64,000 nt of DNA from Clostridiales bacterium (GCA_017545245.1 JAFWPB010000015.1:29056-93055), one strand, 5' to 3'. Numbered from the stretch's first letter, positions 35,475-45,688 are shown. The notes: generated by a model from the sequence alone, not told the origin. A program made the numbers and translations.

Positions 35475-37727
35475 ATGAAAACATCAGTAATCGGATTTCC
35501 GAGGATCGGAAGAAACAGAGAATTAAAATTTGCCAGCGAGAAGTATTTTTCTGGCAAGATCAGCGAAGCCGAACTTCAGGAGACCGCCCGAATGCAAAGG
35601 GAGTTCAATCTCACCACTCAGAAGCACGCCGGGATCGACTTGATCTCCAGCAACGACTTCTCTTTCTATGACAATGTTCTGGATACCGCTTTTCTCTTCA
35701 ATGTGGTTCCGGCCCGTTATAAGGATCTGGGACTTTCCACACTCGACACTTACTTTGCTGCCGCACGTGGTTACCAGGGTGATAAGGGTAATGTAAAAGC
35801 ACTGGCCATGAAGAAGTGGTTCAACACAAACTATCACTACATCGTTCCGGAGATCGACGATGATACGAACATCGAATTAGTCGGAACAAAGCCGATCGAC
35901 GAATATCTCGAAGCAAAGAATCTCGGTGTGGAGACAAAAGTTCTCCTGATCGGCCCTTTCACCTTCCTGAAACTCGCCCGCTTCACCGGTTCGAAAACCG
36001 CAGAGGATTTCGCAGAAACACTGACTTCTGCCTACATCACACTTCTCGGGAAACTCGCTTCAGAAGGTGCAAAAAACATCCAGTTAGACGAGCCTTACCT
36101 CGTACGTGATCTCAACGAAAAAGACATCACTTTGTTCGAGTCAATCTACACACAGATCCTCGCTGCAAAAGGTGATCTGAAGATCCTTCTTCAGACGTAT
36201 TTCGGCGACATCCGGGACATCTATGAAAAAGTGATTTCCTTACCTTTCGACGCGATCGGTATCGATTTTGTTGAAGGCAGAAAGAGCCTTGAGTTAGTGA
36301 AGACTTACGGATTCCCGAAAGGCAAGCTTCTCCTTGCAGGTCTCGTCAACGGCAAGAACATCTGGAGAAACAATTACGCAGAGACCAATAAGAAGATCGC
36401 AGAACTGCAGAATGTCGTTTCTGATGAAGACTTCGTACTCAGCACATCCTGCTCACTTCTCCATGTGCCGTACACACTCGCAAGCGAGACAAAACTTCCG
36501 GAAAACTACAAAGCGCACTTCGCCTTTGCGGAAGAGAAGCTTACCGAGTTGAAGGAGATCGCCTCCCAATCGCAAGATGCATTAGAAAAGAATACAGTGC
36601 TTTTCAAGAACCGCCCGGATGTATTCGATACGAAAGTTCAGGACCGTGTCGCTTCGATCAAAGAATCCGACTACACCAGACTTCCGGCTTTTGAAGAGCG
36701 CGAGAAGATTCAAAAAGAACTTCTCCAGCTGCCTCTGTTCCCGACCACGACGATCGGTTCCTTCCCGCAGACCGATGACGTCAGAAAGAACCGCAAGGAT
36801 TTCAAGACAGGTGCGATTACAGAAGAACAGTACGTGGCTTTTAACGAAAATAAGATCCGTGCCTGCATCGAGAATCAGGAAGAGATCGGACTGGACGTAC
36901 TCGTACACGGTGAGTTCGAGAGAAATGACATGGTCGAGTATTTCGGCGAACACCTTTCCGGCTATGTCTTTACTGAAAAGGCATGGGTACTGTCCTATGG
37001 TACAAGATGCGTGAAACCGCCGATCATCTGGGGTGATGTTTCCCGTCAGGAAGCCATCACCGTGAAGTGGTCCGTCTTTGCACAGAGCTGCACCAAAAAG
37101 CCGGTCAAGGGCATGCTGACCGGTCCGGTAACGATCCTGAACTGGTCCTTCCCGCGTGAGGATATTTCCCTCCAGGAAAGCACATTGCAGATTGCACTTG
37201 CGATCCGGGATGAAGTCCTCGACCTTGAGAAGAACGGCATCGGCATCATCCAGATCGACGAGGCAGCACTCCGCGAAAAGCTCCCGCTCCGCAAGTCCGA
37301 CTGGTATTCCGAATACCTCGACTGGGCGATCCCGGCCTTCCGTCTCGTACACAGCGGTGTTTCTCCGAAAACGCAGATCCACACTCATATGTGCTACAGC
37401 GAATTTACTGACATTATCCCGGCCATCGATTCCATGGATGCGGACGTCATCACTTTTGAGGCTTCCCGCTCCGATCTTCTGATCCTCGATGCGTTGAAGG
37501 AAAACCACTTCAAGACCGAAGTCGGCCCAGGTGTCTACGACATCCACAGCCCACGTGTTCCATCTGTCGACGAACTCGTCGGCCAGCTGACAAAGATCCG
37601 GGCAAAGACGGAAGACAGCAAGCTCTGGGTCAACCCGGACTGCGGACTCAAAACACGTGGCGAGACCGAGACCAACGCAAGTCTCAGAAATCTCGTTACT
37701 GCTGCAAAGATCATCCGCGAAGCATAA
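35475..37727 (+). CDS. metE: Cobalamin-independent methionine synthase
   Basis: 750 residues, full length. It transfers the methyl group of 5-methyltetrahydropteroyl-polyglutamate to homocysteine. The N-terminal domain ([17 protein letters not shown]) and the catalytic C-terminal domain ([17 protein letters not shown], with zinc ligands in HMCYSEF and NPDCGLKTR) are intact. AGGAG lies 9 bp before the ATG. Followed by metF, which supplies its methyl donor. Confidence 0.97.
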   Translation: MKTSVIGFPRIGRNRELKFASEKYFSGKISEAELQETARMQREFNLTTQKHAGIDLISSNDFSFYDNVLDTAFLFNVVPARYKDLGLSTLDTYFAAARGYQGDKGNVKALAMKKWFNTNYHYIVPEIDDDTNIELVGTKPIDEYLEAKNLGVETKVLLIGPFTFLKLARFTGSKTAEDFAETLTSAYITLLGKLASEGAKNIQLDEPYLVRDLNEKDITLFESIYTQILAAKGDLKILLQTYFGDIRDIYEKVISLPFDAIGIDFVEGRKSLELVKTYGFPKGKLLLAGLVNGKNIWRNNYAETNKKIAELQNVVSDEDFVLSTSCSLLHVPYTLASETKLPENYKAHFAFAEEKLTELKEIASQSQDALEKNTVLFKNRPDVFDTKVQDRVASIKESDYTRLPAFEEREKIQKELLQLPLFPTTTIGSFPQTDDVRKNRKDFKTGAITEEQYVAFNENKIRACIENQEEIGLDVLVHGEFERNDMVEYFGEHLSGYVFTEKAWVLSYGTRCVKPPIIWGDVSRQEAITVKWSVFAQSCTKKPVKGMLTGPVTILNWSFPREDISLQESTLQIALAIRDEVLDLEKNGIGIIQIDEAALREKLPLRKSDWYSEYLDWAIPAFRLVHSGVSPKTQIHTHMCYSEFTDIIPAIDSMDADVITFEASRSDLLILDALKENHFKTEVGPGVYDIHSPRVPSVDELVGQLTKIRAKTEDSKLWVNPDCGLKTRGETETNASLRNLVTAAKIIREA

Positions 37728-37735
37728 TCATTTCC

Positions 37736-37783
37736 CCGAGGTCCGCCTGATTGCACGTTTGTGAGCATAAGAGCGGACCTCGG
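37736..37783 (+). terminator. Intercistronic hairpin between metE and metF
   Basis: CCGAGGTCCGC (37736-37746) pairs perfectly with GCGGACCTCGG (37773-37783). There is no long T run after it, so it may act as a partial terminator or an mRNA-stabilising stem rather than a full stop. Confidence 0.6.
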
Positions 37784-37804
37784 TTGAAACGTAAAGGAGC
37801 AACC

Positions 37805-38665
37805 ATGAAGATCTCAGAAATCTATAAAAACAAAAAGCGAAGTCTCTCGTTTGAGATCTTCCCGCCGAAAAAAGACACCGAGCTGGAAAGCATCGATGAA
37901 ACATTGAAAGTACTGTGTGAACTGCATCCCGACTTCATCAGCGTGACTTTTGGAGCCGGGGGCAGCAGTAGCAGCAACCGCACGATCGAGATCGCAAAGA
38001 ACATCAAGCACAACTATCACATCGAGCCGGTCGTGCACCTCACTTCCCTGCACTACGACAAAGCCGAGATCGATGCTTTTGCCAAGGCCATGAAAGATGC
38101 CGAGATCGAGAATATCCTCGCTCTTCGCGGAGATAAGAATCCGACGATCGCGGAGAAGAATGATTTCCATCACGCCTCCGATCTTATCGAATATCTGAAG
38201 TCGAACTATGACTTCTGTGTGCTGGGCGCCTGCTATCCGGAGTGCCATCCGGAATCCGAGGATAAGGTCAGCGATATGAAAGGCCTAAAGGCCAAAGTCG
38301 ACGCGGGTGCCGAAGTACTCGTTTCCCAGCTTTTCTTCGAGAACCAGAAGTTCTATGATTTCCGCGAACGCTGCAAGATCGCTGGCATCGATGTCCCGCT
38401 GATTCCAGGCATCATGCCGGTCATCAACGCCAAGCAGATCAAGCGCATGATCAGCCTCTGCAACGCAAGTTTCCCCGAGCGTTTCTGCCGCATCATCCGC
38501 CGCTACGAAAACAACAGCGAGGCGCTCTTTGATGCAGGTATGTCTTATGCCCTGAGCCAGATCATCGACCTCATCGCCGACGGCATCTCCGGCATTCATC
38601 TTTACACGATGAACAACCCGAAAGTCGCCCGCCGCATCTGCGATGGAATAAGGAATCTCGTCTGA
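37805..38665 (+). CDS. metF: Methylenetetrahydrofolate reductase
   Basis: 286 residues from the ATG at 37805 (AAAGGAG upstream; the ORF opens 54 bp earlier inside the hairpin region). Typical MTHFR barrel: LSFEIFPPKKDTE at the N-terminus, VTFGAGGSS for FAD/folate contacts, NILALRGD, and FFENQKFYDF. It reduces 5,10-methylene- to 5-methyl-tetrahydrofolate, the donor for MetE encoded just upstream. Confidence 0.95.
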   Translation: MKISEIYKNKKRSLSFEIFPPKKDTELESIDETLKVLCELHPDFISVTFGAGGSSSSNRTIEIAKNIKHNYHIEPVVHLTSLHYDKAEIDAFAKAMKDAEIENILALRGDKNPTIAEKNDFHHASDLIEYLKSNYDFCVLGACYPECHPESEDKVSDMKGLKAKVDAGAEVLVSQLFFENQKFYDFRERCKIAGIDVPLIPGIMPVINAKQIKRMISLCNASFPERFCRIIRRYENNSEALFDAGMSYALSQIIDLIADGISGIHLYTMNNPKVARRICDGIRNLV

Positions 38666-38674
38666 CGGCGCAAA

Positions 38675-39586
38675 TCACTCGTTTTTACTTGTGTGAATCT
38701 CCATCTCCGGATTTTTCATGCTGACTTTGGTGTTGGCTTCGATGGAAGATGTGATAAAAGTACTGCCGCCGATGACCGTGTTTTCGCCGATGATCGTATC
38801 GCCGCCAAGAATTGAGGCATTTGCGTAGATCGTCACATTGTCGCAGATCGTCGGATGACGCTTCTTGCCAGCCAGTTTCTGCCCGCCGCGTGTAGAAAGC
38901 GCACCGATCGTCACGCCCTGATAGATCTTGACGTTATTTCCGATGATGGAAGTCTCGCCGACAACGATACCTGTTCCGTGATCGATGAAAAAGAACTTAC
39001 CGATCGTCGCACCTGGATGGATATCGATTCCTGTTTCGGAATGAGCATACTCTGTCATGAGACGAGGAAGGACCGGCACATTCAGAAGGTAGAGTTCATG
39101 TGCAATACGATACACCGTGATCGCCATGAGGCCCGGGTACGCCAGGATGATCTCATCAAAGCTGCCCGCTGCCGGGTCACCGTCTAATGTAGCAAGAAGA
39201 TCCGTCTCGATATACTCTCTGATCATCGGGATCTTGCCGAAGAATTCTTTTGTGATCCGATAGCTTTCTTCTTCCCGCTGTTCCATGGTCATCTTGTCCG
39301 AATCCTGCATGTAATCAAGCGCACGGAAAACCTGCTTTTTCAGGTGATAGAAAACATCTTCGATCGTGACTGCAAAACTGTTTTTCGGATTGTAGATCTT
39401 ATAAGAACGGTCACAGAAATAGCCGGGATAGATGATCCTGAAAAAGTGCTGGACAAGTTCCCGCACTTCCGTCTTATCCGGATTGCTGAAGAGCTTGACA
39501 GTATCAATATTCTTTCCCCCATCAAAATCGTTGATGATAGCATTTACGATTTCATTGATCTCGTCGTTGTTCGCGATAACACTCAT
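38675..39586 (-). CDS. cysE: Serine O-acetyltransferase
   Basis: 303 residues from MSVIANN at 39586 (AAGGA 8 bp upstream); the ORF has upstream in-frame ATGs with poor ribosome sites. The C-terminal left-handed beta-helix carries HPGATIGKFFFIDHGTGIVVGET and GVTIGALSTRGGQ, typical of serine acetyltransferase of the EpsC/long type. It makes O-acetylserine for cysteine synthesis, which feeds the cysteine desulfurase encoded upstream. Confidence 0.9.
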   Translation of the reverse strand: MSVIANNDEINEIVNAIINDFDGGKNIDTVKLFSNPDKTEVRELVQHFFRIIYPGYFCDRSYKIYNPKNSFAVTIEDVFYHLKKQVFRALDYMQDSDKMTMEQREEESYRITKEFFGKIPMIREYIETDLLATLDGDPAAGSFDEIILAYPGLMAITVYRIAHELYLLNVPVLPRLMTEYAHSETGIDIHPGATIGKFFFIDHGTGIVVGETSIIGNNVKIYQGVTIGALSTRGGQKLAGKKRHPTICDNVTIYANASILGGDTIIGENTVIGGSTFITSSIEANTKVSMKNPEMEIHTSKNE

Positions 39587-39636
39587 TTTCATCTTCCTTT
39601 CGGGCATGAATCTTTCTAACAATAATATCACATGAA

Positions 39637-39672
39637 GGAACCGTCTGGGAATAATGTCTCCGAGACGGTTCC
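39637..39672 (-). terminator. Hairpin between nifU and cysE
   Basis: GGAACCGTCT (39637-39646) and AGACGGTTCC (39663-39672) are perfect complements. On the minus strand it follows nifU; the T run is weak (CCTTCAT), so termination may be partial. Confidence 0.6.
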
Positions 39673-39704
39673 GACAGACCAGAATTACAGTTTCGAGTAG
39701 TTAC

Positions 39705-40076
39705 TTATTTCTTACTTTCGTAGTCTTCCAGTGCCGACTTGATTGCTTCTTCCGCCAGGACGGAACAGTGCATCTTATAGTCCGGAAGGCCATCCAGCGC
39801 TTCCGCCACCGCCTTATTCGTCAGTTCCCGTGCTTCCGAAACAGGTTTTCCCTTGATCATCTCTGTCGCCATCGAGCTGGATGCGATCGCACTGCCGCAG
39901 CCAAAAGTCTCGAACTTAACATCGGTGATGATATCGTTATCGATCTTCAGATACATCTTCATGATGTCGCCGCACTTGGCATTACCGACTTCGCCGACGC
40001 CATCCGCATCCTCGATCACACCCACATTTCTCGGGTGCAGAAAATGATCCATTACTTTTTCACTATATAAAGCCAT
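39705..40076 (-). CDS. nifU: NifU/IscU-type iron-sulfur scaffold protein
   Basis: 123 residues, the size of stand-alone IscU-type scaffolds. The three cluster ligands are visible as C35 (NAKCGD, with the conserved Asp37), C60 (FGCGS) and C104 (HCSVL). It receives sulfur from the desulfurase encoded 71 bp upstream and hands assembled Fe-S clusters to target proteins. GGGAGG precedes the ATG. Confidence 0.93.
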   Translation of the reverse strand: MALYSEKVMDHFLHPRNVGVIEDADGVGEVGNAKCGDIMKMYLKIDNDIITDVKFETFGCGSAIASSSMATEMIKGKPVSEARELTNKAVAEALDGLPDYKMHCSVLAEEAIKSALEDYESKK

Positions 40077-40147
40077 ATCTAAATCCTCCCAGGTCTTCGG
40101 TTCTATTTATTTCACAACTAGTTTTACTTGATCGCGGCCAATCGGTA

Positions 40148-41332
40148 TTACAGGATAAACTCCTTCTTACCAGCCATCAGATCTCTCCATATCGGCGAGA
40201 ATCCGCGGAGATATTCCACAACTTCCTTCACCGATGTGATGATCGTTTCCACATCTTCATCTGTCGTTGCTTCACTGATACTCAACCGCAGTGAACCATG
40301 CGCAACATCGTGTACGCGGCCGATCGCCAGAAGCACGTGGCTCGGATCCAGCGAACCGGATGTGCAAGCCGATCCGGATGAAGCCTGAATGCCCTTCTCA
40401 TCAAGAAGCAGAAGCAACGATTCGCCTTCGATTCCCTCAAAGCAGAAGTTCACATTACTCGGCAGACGGTTCTTCAGATCCCCGTTCAAAGCCGAGTGCG
40501 GGATTTCGCTGATCCCCTCGATCAGGCGGTCACGACGAGCCTGCACAATCTTCGTATAGCTGTCGAGATTCTCCACGGCTTCCGTGAGTGCTTCCGCCAT
40601 CGCCGCAATGCCTGGAACATTCTCTGTTCCGGCACGCTTACCGCGCTCCTGCGCACCACCCTCGATCAGATTCGAAAGACGGATCCCCTTCTTCGCATAA
40701 AGGAAACCCACACCCTTCGGCCCATGGAATTTGTGGGACGATGCAGAAAGCATATCGATATTGTCGTCCACTACATTGATCGGCAGATGTCCGATCGCCT
40801 GCACCGCATCCGTATGGAAAAGAACTTGCTTTTCGCGGCAGATTGCGCCGATCTCTCGAATTGGCTGGATCGTTCCGATCTCGTTATTGGCAAACATGAT
40901 CGTCACCAGGCAGGTATCTTCACGGATTGCATCCCGGACTTCTTCCGGACGTACCAGACCATCCTCATGGACATCCAGAAGAGTGATCTCAAATCCTTCT
41001 TTCTCCAGTTTCTTCAATGTATGCAAAACCGCGTGATGTTCAAACGCAGAGGAGATGATGTGCTTCTTTCCTTTCGCCTCACCCAGTTTCGCCGCGGTCA
41101 GGATCGCCTGGTTGTCCGCTTCACTTCCGCCGGAAGTAAAGGTGATCTCACGAGTTTCAGCACCGATGATCTTTGCGACCTTTTCTCTTGCCTCCTCCAG
41201 AACTTCCTTGGCAGTCTGGCCCAGACGGTAAAGACTTGACGGATTTCCGTACTGTTCCTTCATAACTGAAACCATCTTCTCGATGGCTCTATCACTCATT
41301 TTTGTTGTTGCTGCATTATCTGCGTATATCAC
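40148..41332 (-). CDS. nifS: Cysteine desulfurase (NifS/IscS family)
   Basis: 394 residues. A PLP enzyme that takes sulfur from cysteine: N-terminal [10 protein letters not shown], the PLP lysine in [10 protein letters not shown], and the mobile loop cysteine in [16 protein letters not shown] are all present. Starts with GTG after AGGGG. First gene of a nifS-nifU(-cysE) unit with a strong promoter overlapped by an inverted site like one before the Rrf2 gene, suggesting Fe-S-responsive control. Confidence 0.95.
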   Translation of the reverse strand: MIYADNAATTKMSDRAIEKMVSVMKEQYGNPSSLYRLGQTAKEVLEEAREKVAKIIGAETREITFTSGGSEADNQAILTAAKLGEAKGKKHIISSAFEHHAVLHTLKKLEKEGFEITLLDVHEDGLVRPEEVRDAIREDTCLVTIMFANNEIGTIQPIREIGAICREKQVLFHTDAVQAIGHLPINVVDDNIDMLSASSHKFHGPKGVGFLYAKKGIRLSNLIEGGAQERGKRAGTENVPGIAAMAEALTEAVENLDSYTKIVQARRDRLIEGISEIPHSALNGDLKNRLPSNVNFCFEGIEGESLLLLLDEKGIQASSGSACTSGSLDPSHVLLAIGRVHDVAHGSLRLSISEATTDEDVETIITSVKEVVEYLRGFSPIWRDLMAGKKEFIL

Positions 41333-41400
41333 GATAGATTTCCCCTCTCATTTCGCAGAGCACCCCGCCCCGCAATGTGTTTTCTTTATTCAGTGCTCTT

Positions 41401-41438
41401 ATCTTATCTCCATTTACCTACCGTGTCAATAGGTGAAT
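41401..41438 (-). promoter_or_regulatory. nifS promoter with Rrf2-like operator
   Basis: Read leftward, TTGACA (41429-41424), 17 bp, TAAGAT (41406-41401). The -35 region lies between TTTACCTA (41413-41420) and ATAGGTGAAT (41429-41438). The same half-sites stand before the Rrf2 gene at 45192-45224. Confidence 0.7.
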
Positions 41439-41515
41439 AGAAAATAAATCTGCTCCCCAGGAAATTCCAAGAGAGCAGCAGTGCCATAAGGTTTTTTATG
41501 TCAGATTCAGGAATG

Positions 41516-42568
41516 TCATCCGGCCGTAATGAACCCTTCCGTATCAAAAGGTTTCATATATTCATAGTACGCGTCACAATGTTTCTGCCAGTTCTCCTTA
41601 TACCATTTGGCGAAGTCAGAAAAGACCTCCGGAGAAGTACACCGCTTTATGATCCAGACGAGCGCCTCACAGTCTTCGTAAGGATTTTCGACCAGTTTGG
41701 CCGCTTCACCGAGGTCTTTCACGATACCGATCCCGTAGGTCTCGATCAAGAAAGTCATGAAACGGACTCCGTATTGGTATTCGTTCTGTCTGCCATCGTG
41801 TTCTTCGGATTCCGTCTTTATAAAAGCTGTCTCCGGATCTCTCAGCATCTCGTCTTCGTCAAAAAAATCCATACTCGTGTCCACATACTGGATATACGAC
41901 CAGTCCGGTACATGTGCTTTCTCGCTGAGGACTCTTTCTGCATAAAGCGCGATCCCCTCTTCCAGCACCCTGCCCAGTTGAGGACTCTGACGCTGACGAA
42001 GAAGGTGGGCAAACTCGTGATAGGCTACGTTAAGGGTACTCTTATCAAGAAGGTCACCATCGAAAAGCTCGAGTTCATTTGAGGAGCTCCACTCCACGGT
42101 TTCATCCGGCTGTTCGACCGAGATCAGGATCTCCATCTTGCTGTGATCCTGGTTGACACCCTCCAGTTCTTTTCCCATGAAAAAGGACTTGAAATTGCCG
42201 ATTGGTCCTTCGTATCCCTGCATATCATAGGAAAGGCCGAAAAGCTCTTCTTCCTCTTTCATGACCTGTTCTAATATCGGATATACACCTGTGTCTACCT
42301 TGCCACCCTTCTCCACATAAAGAAAGTAGTTTCTCCCTTCATGGTACGTGTAATTCTCACTTTCACCATGGTCGATATGCGGCTTCTCTCCAGGGATGGA
42401 AGAAGGCTCCTCCGTCTCCTTTGTTTCAGGAACAGAAACCGTCTCCTTCGCTGAAGTTTCTGCTTGTGTCGAGATAGTCGTCTCGATTTTTATGGAAGTA
42501 TCCTTTGCATTACAAGAGCAACACAAAACCAAGGTCATTGCCAGAATGACCGCTATCTTTTTCTTCAT
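41516..42568 (-). CDS. Lipoprotein-like secreted zinc metallopeptidase
   Basis: 350 residues. A short hydrophobic signal ends in a Cys cluster (LVLCCSC, Cys16-Cys19) that may serve as a lipobox. A Thr/Glu-rich spacer follows. The zinc site HEFAH (in NVAYHEFAHLL) is followed about 20 residues later by EEGIALYAE, the gluzincin pattern with a third Glu ligand, as in Peptidase_MA-like enzymes. It would act outside the cell. It is 45 bp downstream of the anti-sigma-like gene on the same strand, so it may belong to the sigma operon. Substrate unknown. Confidence 0.65.
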   Translation of the reverse strand: MKKKIAVILAMTLVLCCSCNAKDTSIKIETTISTQAETSAKETVSVPETKETEEPSSIPGEKPHIDHGESENYTYHEGRNYFLYVEKGGKVDTGVYPILEQVMKEEEELFGLSYDMQGYEGPIGNFKSFFMGKELEGVNQDHSKMEILISVEQPDETVEWSSSNELELFDGDLLDKSTLNVAYHEFAHLLRQRQSPQLGRVLEEGIALYAERVLSEKAHVPDWSYIQYVDTSMDFFDEDEMLRDPETAFIKTESEEHDGRQNEYQYGVRFMTFLIETYGIGIVKDLGEAAKLVENPYEDCEALVWIIKRCTSPEVFSDFAKWYKENWQKHCDAYYEYMKPFDTEGFITAG

Positions 42569-42613
42569 TCTCTTTTTCCCTTCTTTGTTTCCGGAAGCGG
42601 ACCGGGTTTTCGA

Positions 42614-43417
42614 TCAGATGATCAACGCATCCAGTATTTCATGGATCTGTTCATCCGTCAGGTTTTCACATGTCAGGACACCATAGTAATAGTCGTAGGA
42701 GATCATGACGAACGACAGGTCACGGCCATCGTCACGATGATCGTCAACGATCGTGTATGTCTGCCCGGACTTCGACTTGTATGTACGCTCGTTACTCATA
42801 TCATCCAAGAATTGCATATATGTATGGCGTTCCTGATCATAGTTCGGCGTCTTTGTCTCGCTAAGATAATAACGGCCATCACCGATATGCGCGGCAATAT
42901 CAATGCTGTAATACATCAGCATTTCGTGATCTTCTGTCAGACCGACTTCAATGTTTTCCACTTTTCCCGGGATCTCGTTGAACCAACGGTCCAGCTCATG
43001 GTCGGCAAGTGCTTTTGAATAATCATTATATTGGTAACGGGTCGTCTTATACTCATTGTCGATCACTTCCACACGCCTATGGATCCAGTTCACGCTTTGA
43101 TCCCCATCCGTATCTTCCAGGATGTCGTACGCAAATGTAGTCTCCTCGGGTGCAGTGATTGCATCGTCAATGTCATCACCATTTCCGACATAGAGCACTT
43201 CTTTCCTTACAGTAACATTGCGGATCAGCTGTATCGTAGCATAGGCAGTCAGCGTACTCGCTGCCAATACAGCGAGTACAGCTGCAGCTATCCTTGCAAA
43301 AACACGGACAGACGGAGGGACCTTTCTGATGAGCGAGTGCTGCTGGTACGTCACGGTCTCAGCAATATACTCATCATCGATCTGGGAGAGCATTTTTTCA
43401 ATCTGCTCTTTATCCAT
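42614..43417 (-). CDS. Anti-sigma-factor-like single-pass membrane protein
   Basis: 267 residues from MDKEQIEKML at 43417 (GAGGAGGG upstream). A cytosolic head of about 42 residues, one membrane helix (VFARIAAAVLAVLAASTLTAYATI, about 43-66), and about 200 external residues of no family known to me. The gene overlaps the sigma-factor gene by 8 bp. Position and topology suggest that the head holds the sigma factor until an outside signal is sensed. The head lacks the zinc-binding HxxxCxxC motif. Confidence 0.6.
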   Translation of the reverse strand: MDKEQIEKMLSQIDDEYIAETVTYQQHSLIRKVPPSVRVFARIAAAVLAVLAASTLTAYATIQLIRNVTVRKEVLYVGNGDDIDDAITAPEETTFAYDILEDTDGDQSVNWIHRRVEVIDNEYKTTRYQYNDYSKALADHELDRWFNEIPGKVENIEVGLTEDHEMLMYYSIDIAAHIGDGRYYLSETKTPNYDQERHTYMQFLDDMSNERTYKSKSGQTYTIVDDHRDDGRDLSFVMISYDYYYGVLTCENLTDEQIHEILDALII

Positions 43418-43967
43418 AGAAACCCTCCTCATTCAAGTAATCCTTCAGCCTGGTTTTGGTACGATGCAGGTGTACGTTGATGTAATTCTTCGTAAGACCG
43501 GTCTCCTTAGAGATCTCATCGATGCTCATATTGAACCAGTATCTCTTTATGAAAAGCACCCGGTCGATTTTCTTGACCTTCGCGAGAAATGCATTGATCA
43601 GTTTTCTGGATTCTTGTGCCTCTAATTCCTGCTGACTATCAGACTGTCCCATTAAACAATCCTCCAGTTCTCCTAATGAAACGTCGTAAAACGCATTCCG
43701 CTTTTCTGCGGTCTTATAACGATACTTCTTGATCGAAATATTCCGGCACAGTTTACAGATATAGGCAACAAATGGATTCGGCCTCGTGGGAGGGATCGTA
43801 TTCCATAAAGCAAGATAAGTGTCACTTTCACACTCATCCACATCTTCTTCGTCGCGTAAGATGTGAAAAGCAACGGATCGGGTCATTTTTCCGTACTTTT
43901 TCGATGTCTCGCTTATTGCTTCTTCCGAACGGCAGAAATATAGTTCGATGATCTGAGTATCGTTCAT
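43410..43967 (-). CDS. ECF-type RNA polymerase sigma factor
   Basis: 185 residues from MNDTQII at 43967 (AAGGAGG upstream). Sigma-70 region 2 (RDEEDVDECESDTYLALWNTIPP) and region 4 (RYWFNMSIDEISKETGLTKNYINVHLHRTKTRLKDYL) are clear, without regions 1 and 3. The next gene encodes an anti-sigma-like membrane protein, overlapping by 8 bp. It probably drives its own operon and other envelope genes when released. Confidence 0.88.
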   Translation of the reverse strand: MNDTQIIELYFCRSEEAISETSKKYGKMTRSVAFHILRDEEDVDECESDTYLALWNTIPPTRPNPFVAYICKLCRNISIKKYRYKTAEKRNAFYDVSLGELEDCLMGQSDSQQELEAQESRKLINAFLAKVKKIDRVLFIKRYWFNMSIDEISKETGLTKNYINVHLHRTKTRLKDYLNEEGFYG

Positions 43968-44175
43968 TTTTACCTCCTTCAAACATATACTTACCCATCG
44001 GAAGAAGAAAATTACACTTTTTCTTTCATTTATTTTTTCTTCATGGACCCGTAACTCATTGTACATCAATTAGATATGGAAAGAATAGTAATATCAGCTT
44101 CTTTCATGATATACTGGGAAATAGGGGTAAATAGGATTCAATCGTGAACGTCACAACTAACGGGGGATTTATAGG

Positions 44176-45168
44176 ATGACAAAGCTTGAAGAATTAGCAT
44201 CCCTTCTAAAGGGTAAGAAGGTTGTTATTCAAACACACGATTTTCCGGATCCGGATGCGATCGGCGCTGCATTCGGACTTCAGTATCTGTTGTCAACTAA
44301 GGGGATCGAAACCAAGATCGTACATTTCGGCAACTTCGATAAAAGAACTCTTCGCCTGACTACGGATCTTTTTCACATTACGACCATCAACGCGGCTTTT
44401 TACGAAGGCAGCGAAGACGACTTTGTGATCAATATCGACGGTCAGAAGAACAATGCAAATTTCTCCGACCTGATCGGTAATGAGATCGCATGCATCGACC
44501 ATCACCAATGGGTTTCCGATTATAAATATGCATTTGTGGATCACAGGATCGTCGGTGCCTGTTCCTCGATCATTGCGCTGTATTTTAAAGAAAACAACAT
44601 AGCCGTTCCGACGGATGTCGCTTCTGCACTTCTTTACGGAATCAAGATCGATACGCTCAACTTCACCAAGGGTGTCACAGATACAGACATCAGTGCTTTT
44701 GGCATATTAAATCCTGAAGCAGATCAGTCTCTTCTTCTGCGTCTTGATAGCAACGAACTCGGTCTTGATGATCTTCGTGCGTATGGTGCGGCGATCCAGA
44801 ATCTGCATGCCAAGGACGGCATTGGGTTCGTGCACATTCCGTTTGACTGTCCGGACCGTCTTGTTGCGATGGTCTCCAACTTCATCCTTTCCCTGGACTG
44901 TGTCGTTCTTTCCGTCGTGTATGCGGACAGAGATGGCGGCATGAAGTTCTCGATCCGTTCGGAGAATTCTGACCTCAATGCCGGTGACCTTATCCGTGTT
45001 GCACTCGAAGGTATTGGCGATGGAGGCGGCCACCCCATGATAGCCGGTGGCGTGATTTTCCCGGACGGTATGGAAAAACTTGGCAACGACACCGATACTG
45101 CCATCCGTCAGCTTTTCTTCGATACATATGAAAAGATGAAAGCAAAGAGCAGTTCCACACCCGCATAA
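44176..45168 (+). CDS. DHH/DHHA1 phosphoesterase (NrnA-like)
   Basis: 330 residues of the DHH family. The metal site motifs are THDFPDPDAIGAAF, INIDGQ, CIDHHQ, and the DHHA1 substrate loop GGGHPMIAGG. Members such as NrnA degrade nano-RNA and pAp, and GdpP-related ones cleave cyclic di-AMP; this protein lacks the membrane and PAS domains of GdpP, so NrnA-like oligoribonuclease/pAp phosphatase is most likely. It stands alone, 89 bp before the Rrf2 gene. Confidence 0.8.
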   Translation: MTKLEELASLLKGKKVVIQTHDFPDPDAIGAAFGLQYLLSTKGIETKIVHFGNFDKRTLRLTTDLFHITTINAAFYEGSEDDFVINIDGQKNNANFSDLIGNEIACIDHHQWVSDYKYAFVDHRIVGACSSIIALYFKENNIAVPTDVASALLYGIKIDTLNFTKGVTDTDISAFGILNPEADQSLLLRLDSNELGLDDLRAYGAAIQNLHAKDGIGFVHIPFDCPDRLVAMVSNFILSLDCVVLSVVYADRDGGMKFSIRSENSDLNAGDLIRVALEGIGDGGGHPMIAGGVIFPDGMEKLGNDTDTAIRQLFFDTYEKMKAKSSSTPA

Positions 45169-45187
45169 GTTTTCTCACTTCTCCTTC

Positions 45188-45224
45188 TTGATTTACCTAT
45201 TTGCCTTGCGGTATAATAGGTGAA
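45188..45224 (+). promoter_or_regulatory. Promoter and self-operator of Rrf2 gene
   Basis: TTGATT (45188-45193), 18 bp, TATAAT (45212-45217), crossed by half-sites TTTACCTAT (45192-45200) and ATAGGTGAAT (45216-45225), the same words found at the nifS promoter. A copy of the 9-mer AGTGCTTTT (45235-45243) sits between promoter and ribosome site. Confidence 0.65.
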
Positions 45225-45257
45225 TAAATCCGCGAGTGCTTTTAGGGAGGAAAACCT

Positions 45258-45653
45258 ATGGTATCTACAAAAGGGCGTTATGCCATCCGTGTCATGATCG
45301 ATCTTGCAGAAAACAACAACGGGAATTTCATCCCGCTGAAAGATATTGCGGAAAGACAGAATATTTCCAAGAAGTATCTTGAGATCATCATGAAGGATAT
45401 GGTCGCCGGAAACCTCGTCACAGGTGCCAGCGGAAAGGGCGGCGGATACAAGCTCAACAGAAAGCCGGAGAAATATAACATCGGCGAGATCCTCGAACTT
45501 ATGGAAGGAAAACTCGCACCGGTCGCCTGCCTCACCGACAAGAAAAACACCTGCCCGCGCAAGAACCAGTGCCACACTCTTCCGATGTGGGAAGAATATG
45601 ACAAGATGGTGCACGACTACTTCTACAGCAAGAAACTCGTTGATCTTCTCTGA
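45258..45653 (+). CDS. Rrf2-family regulator, IscR-like
   Basis: 131 residues. Winged helix at the N-terminus (STKGRYAIRVMIDLA, then QNISKKYLEIIMKDM), wing GASGKGGGYKL, and three cysteines C91, C99 and C105 close to the C92/C98/C104 cluster ligands of IscR, so it probably senses an iron-sulfur cluster. Its promoter carries the inverted half-sites also found at the nifS promoter, 4 kb away, and in part at metE. Likely regulator of Fe-S assembly and of its own gene. Confidence 0.88.
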   Translation: MVSTKGRYAIRVMIDLAENNNGNFIPLKDIAERQNISKKYLEIIMKDMVAGNLVTGASGKGGGYKLNRKPEKYNIGEILELMEGKLAPVACLTDKKNTCPRKNQCHTLPMWEEYDKMVHDYFYSKKLVDLL

Positions 45654-45688
45654 TCCCGAAAAAGTTGAAAAAGTAAGAAAAAAAGTAC

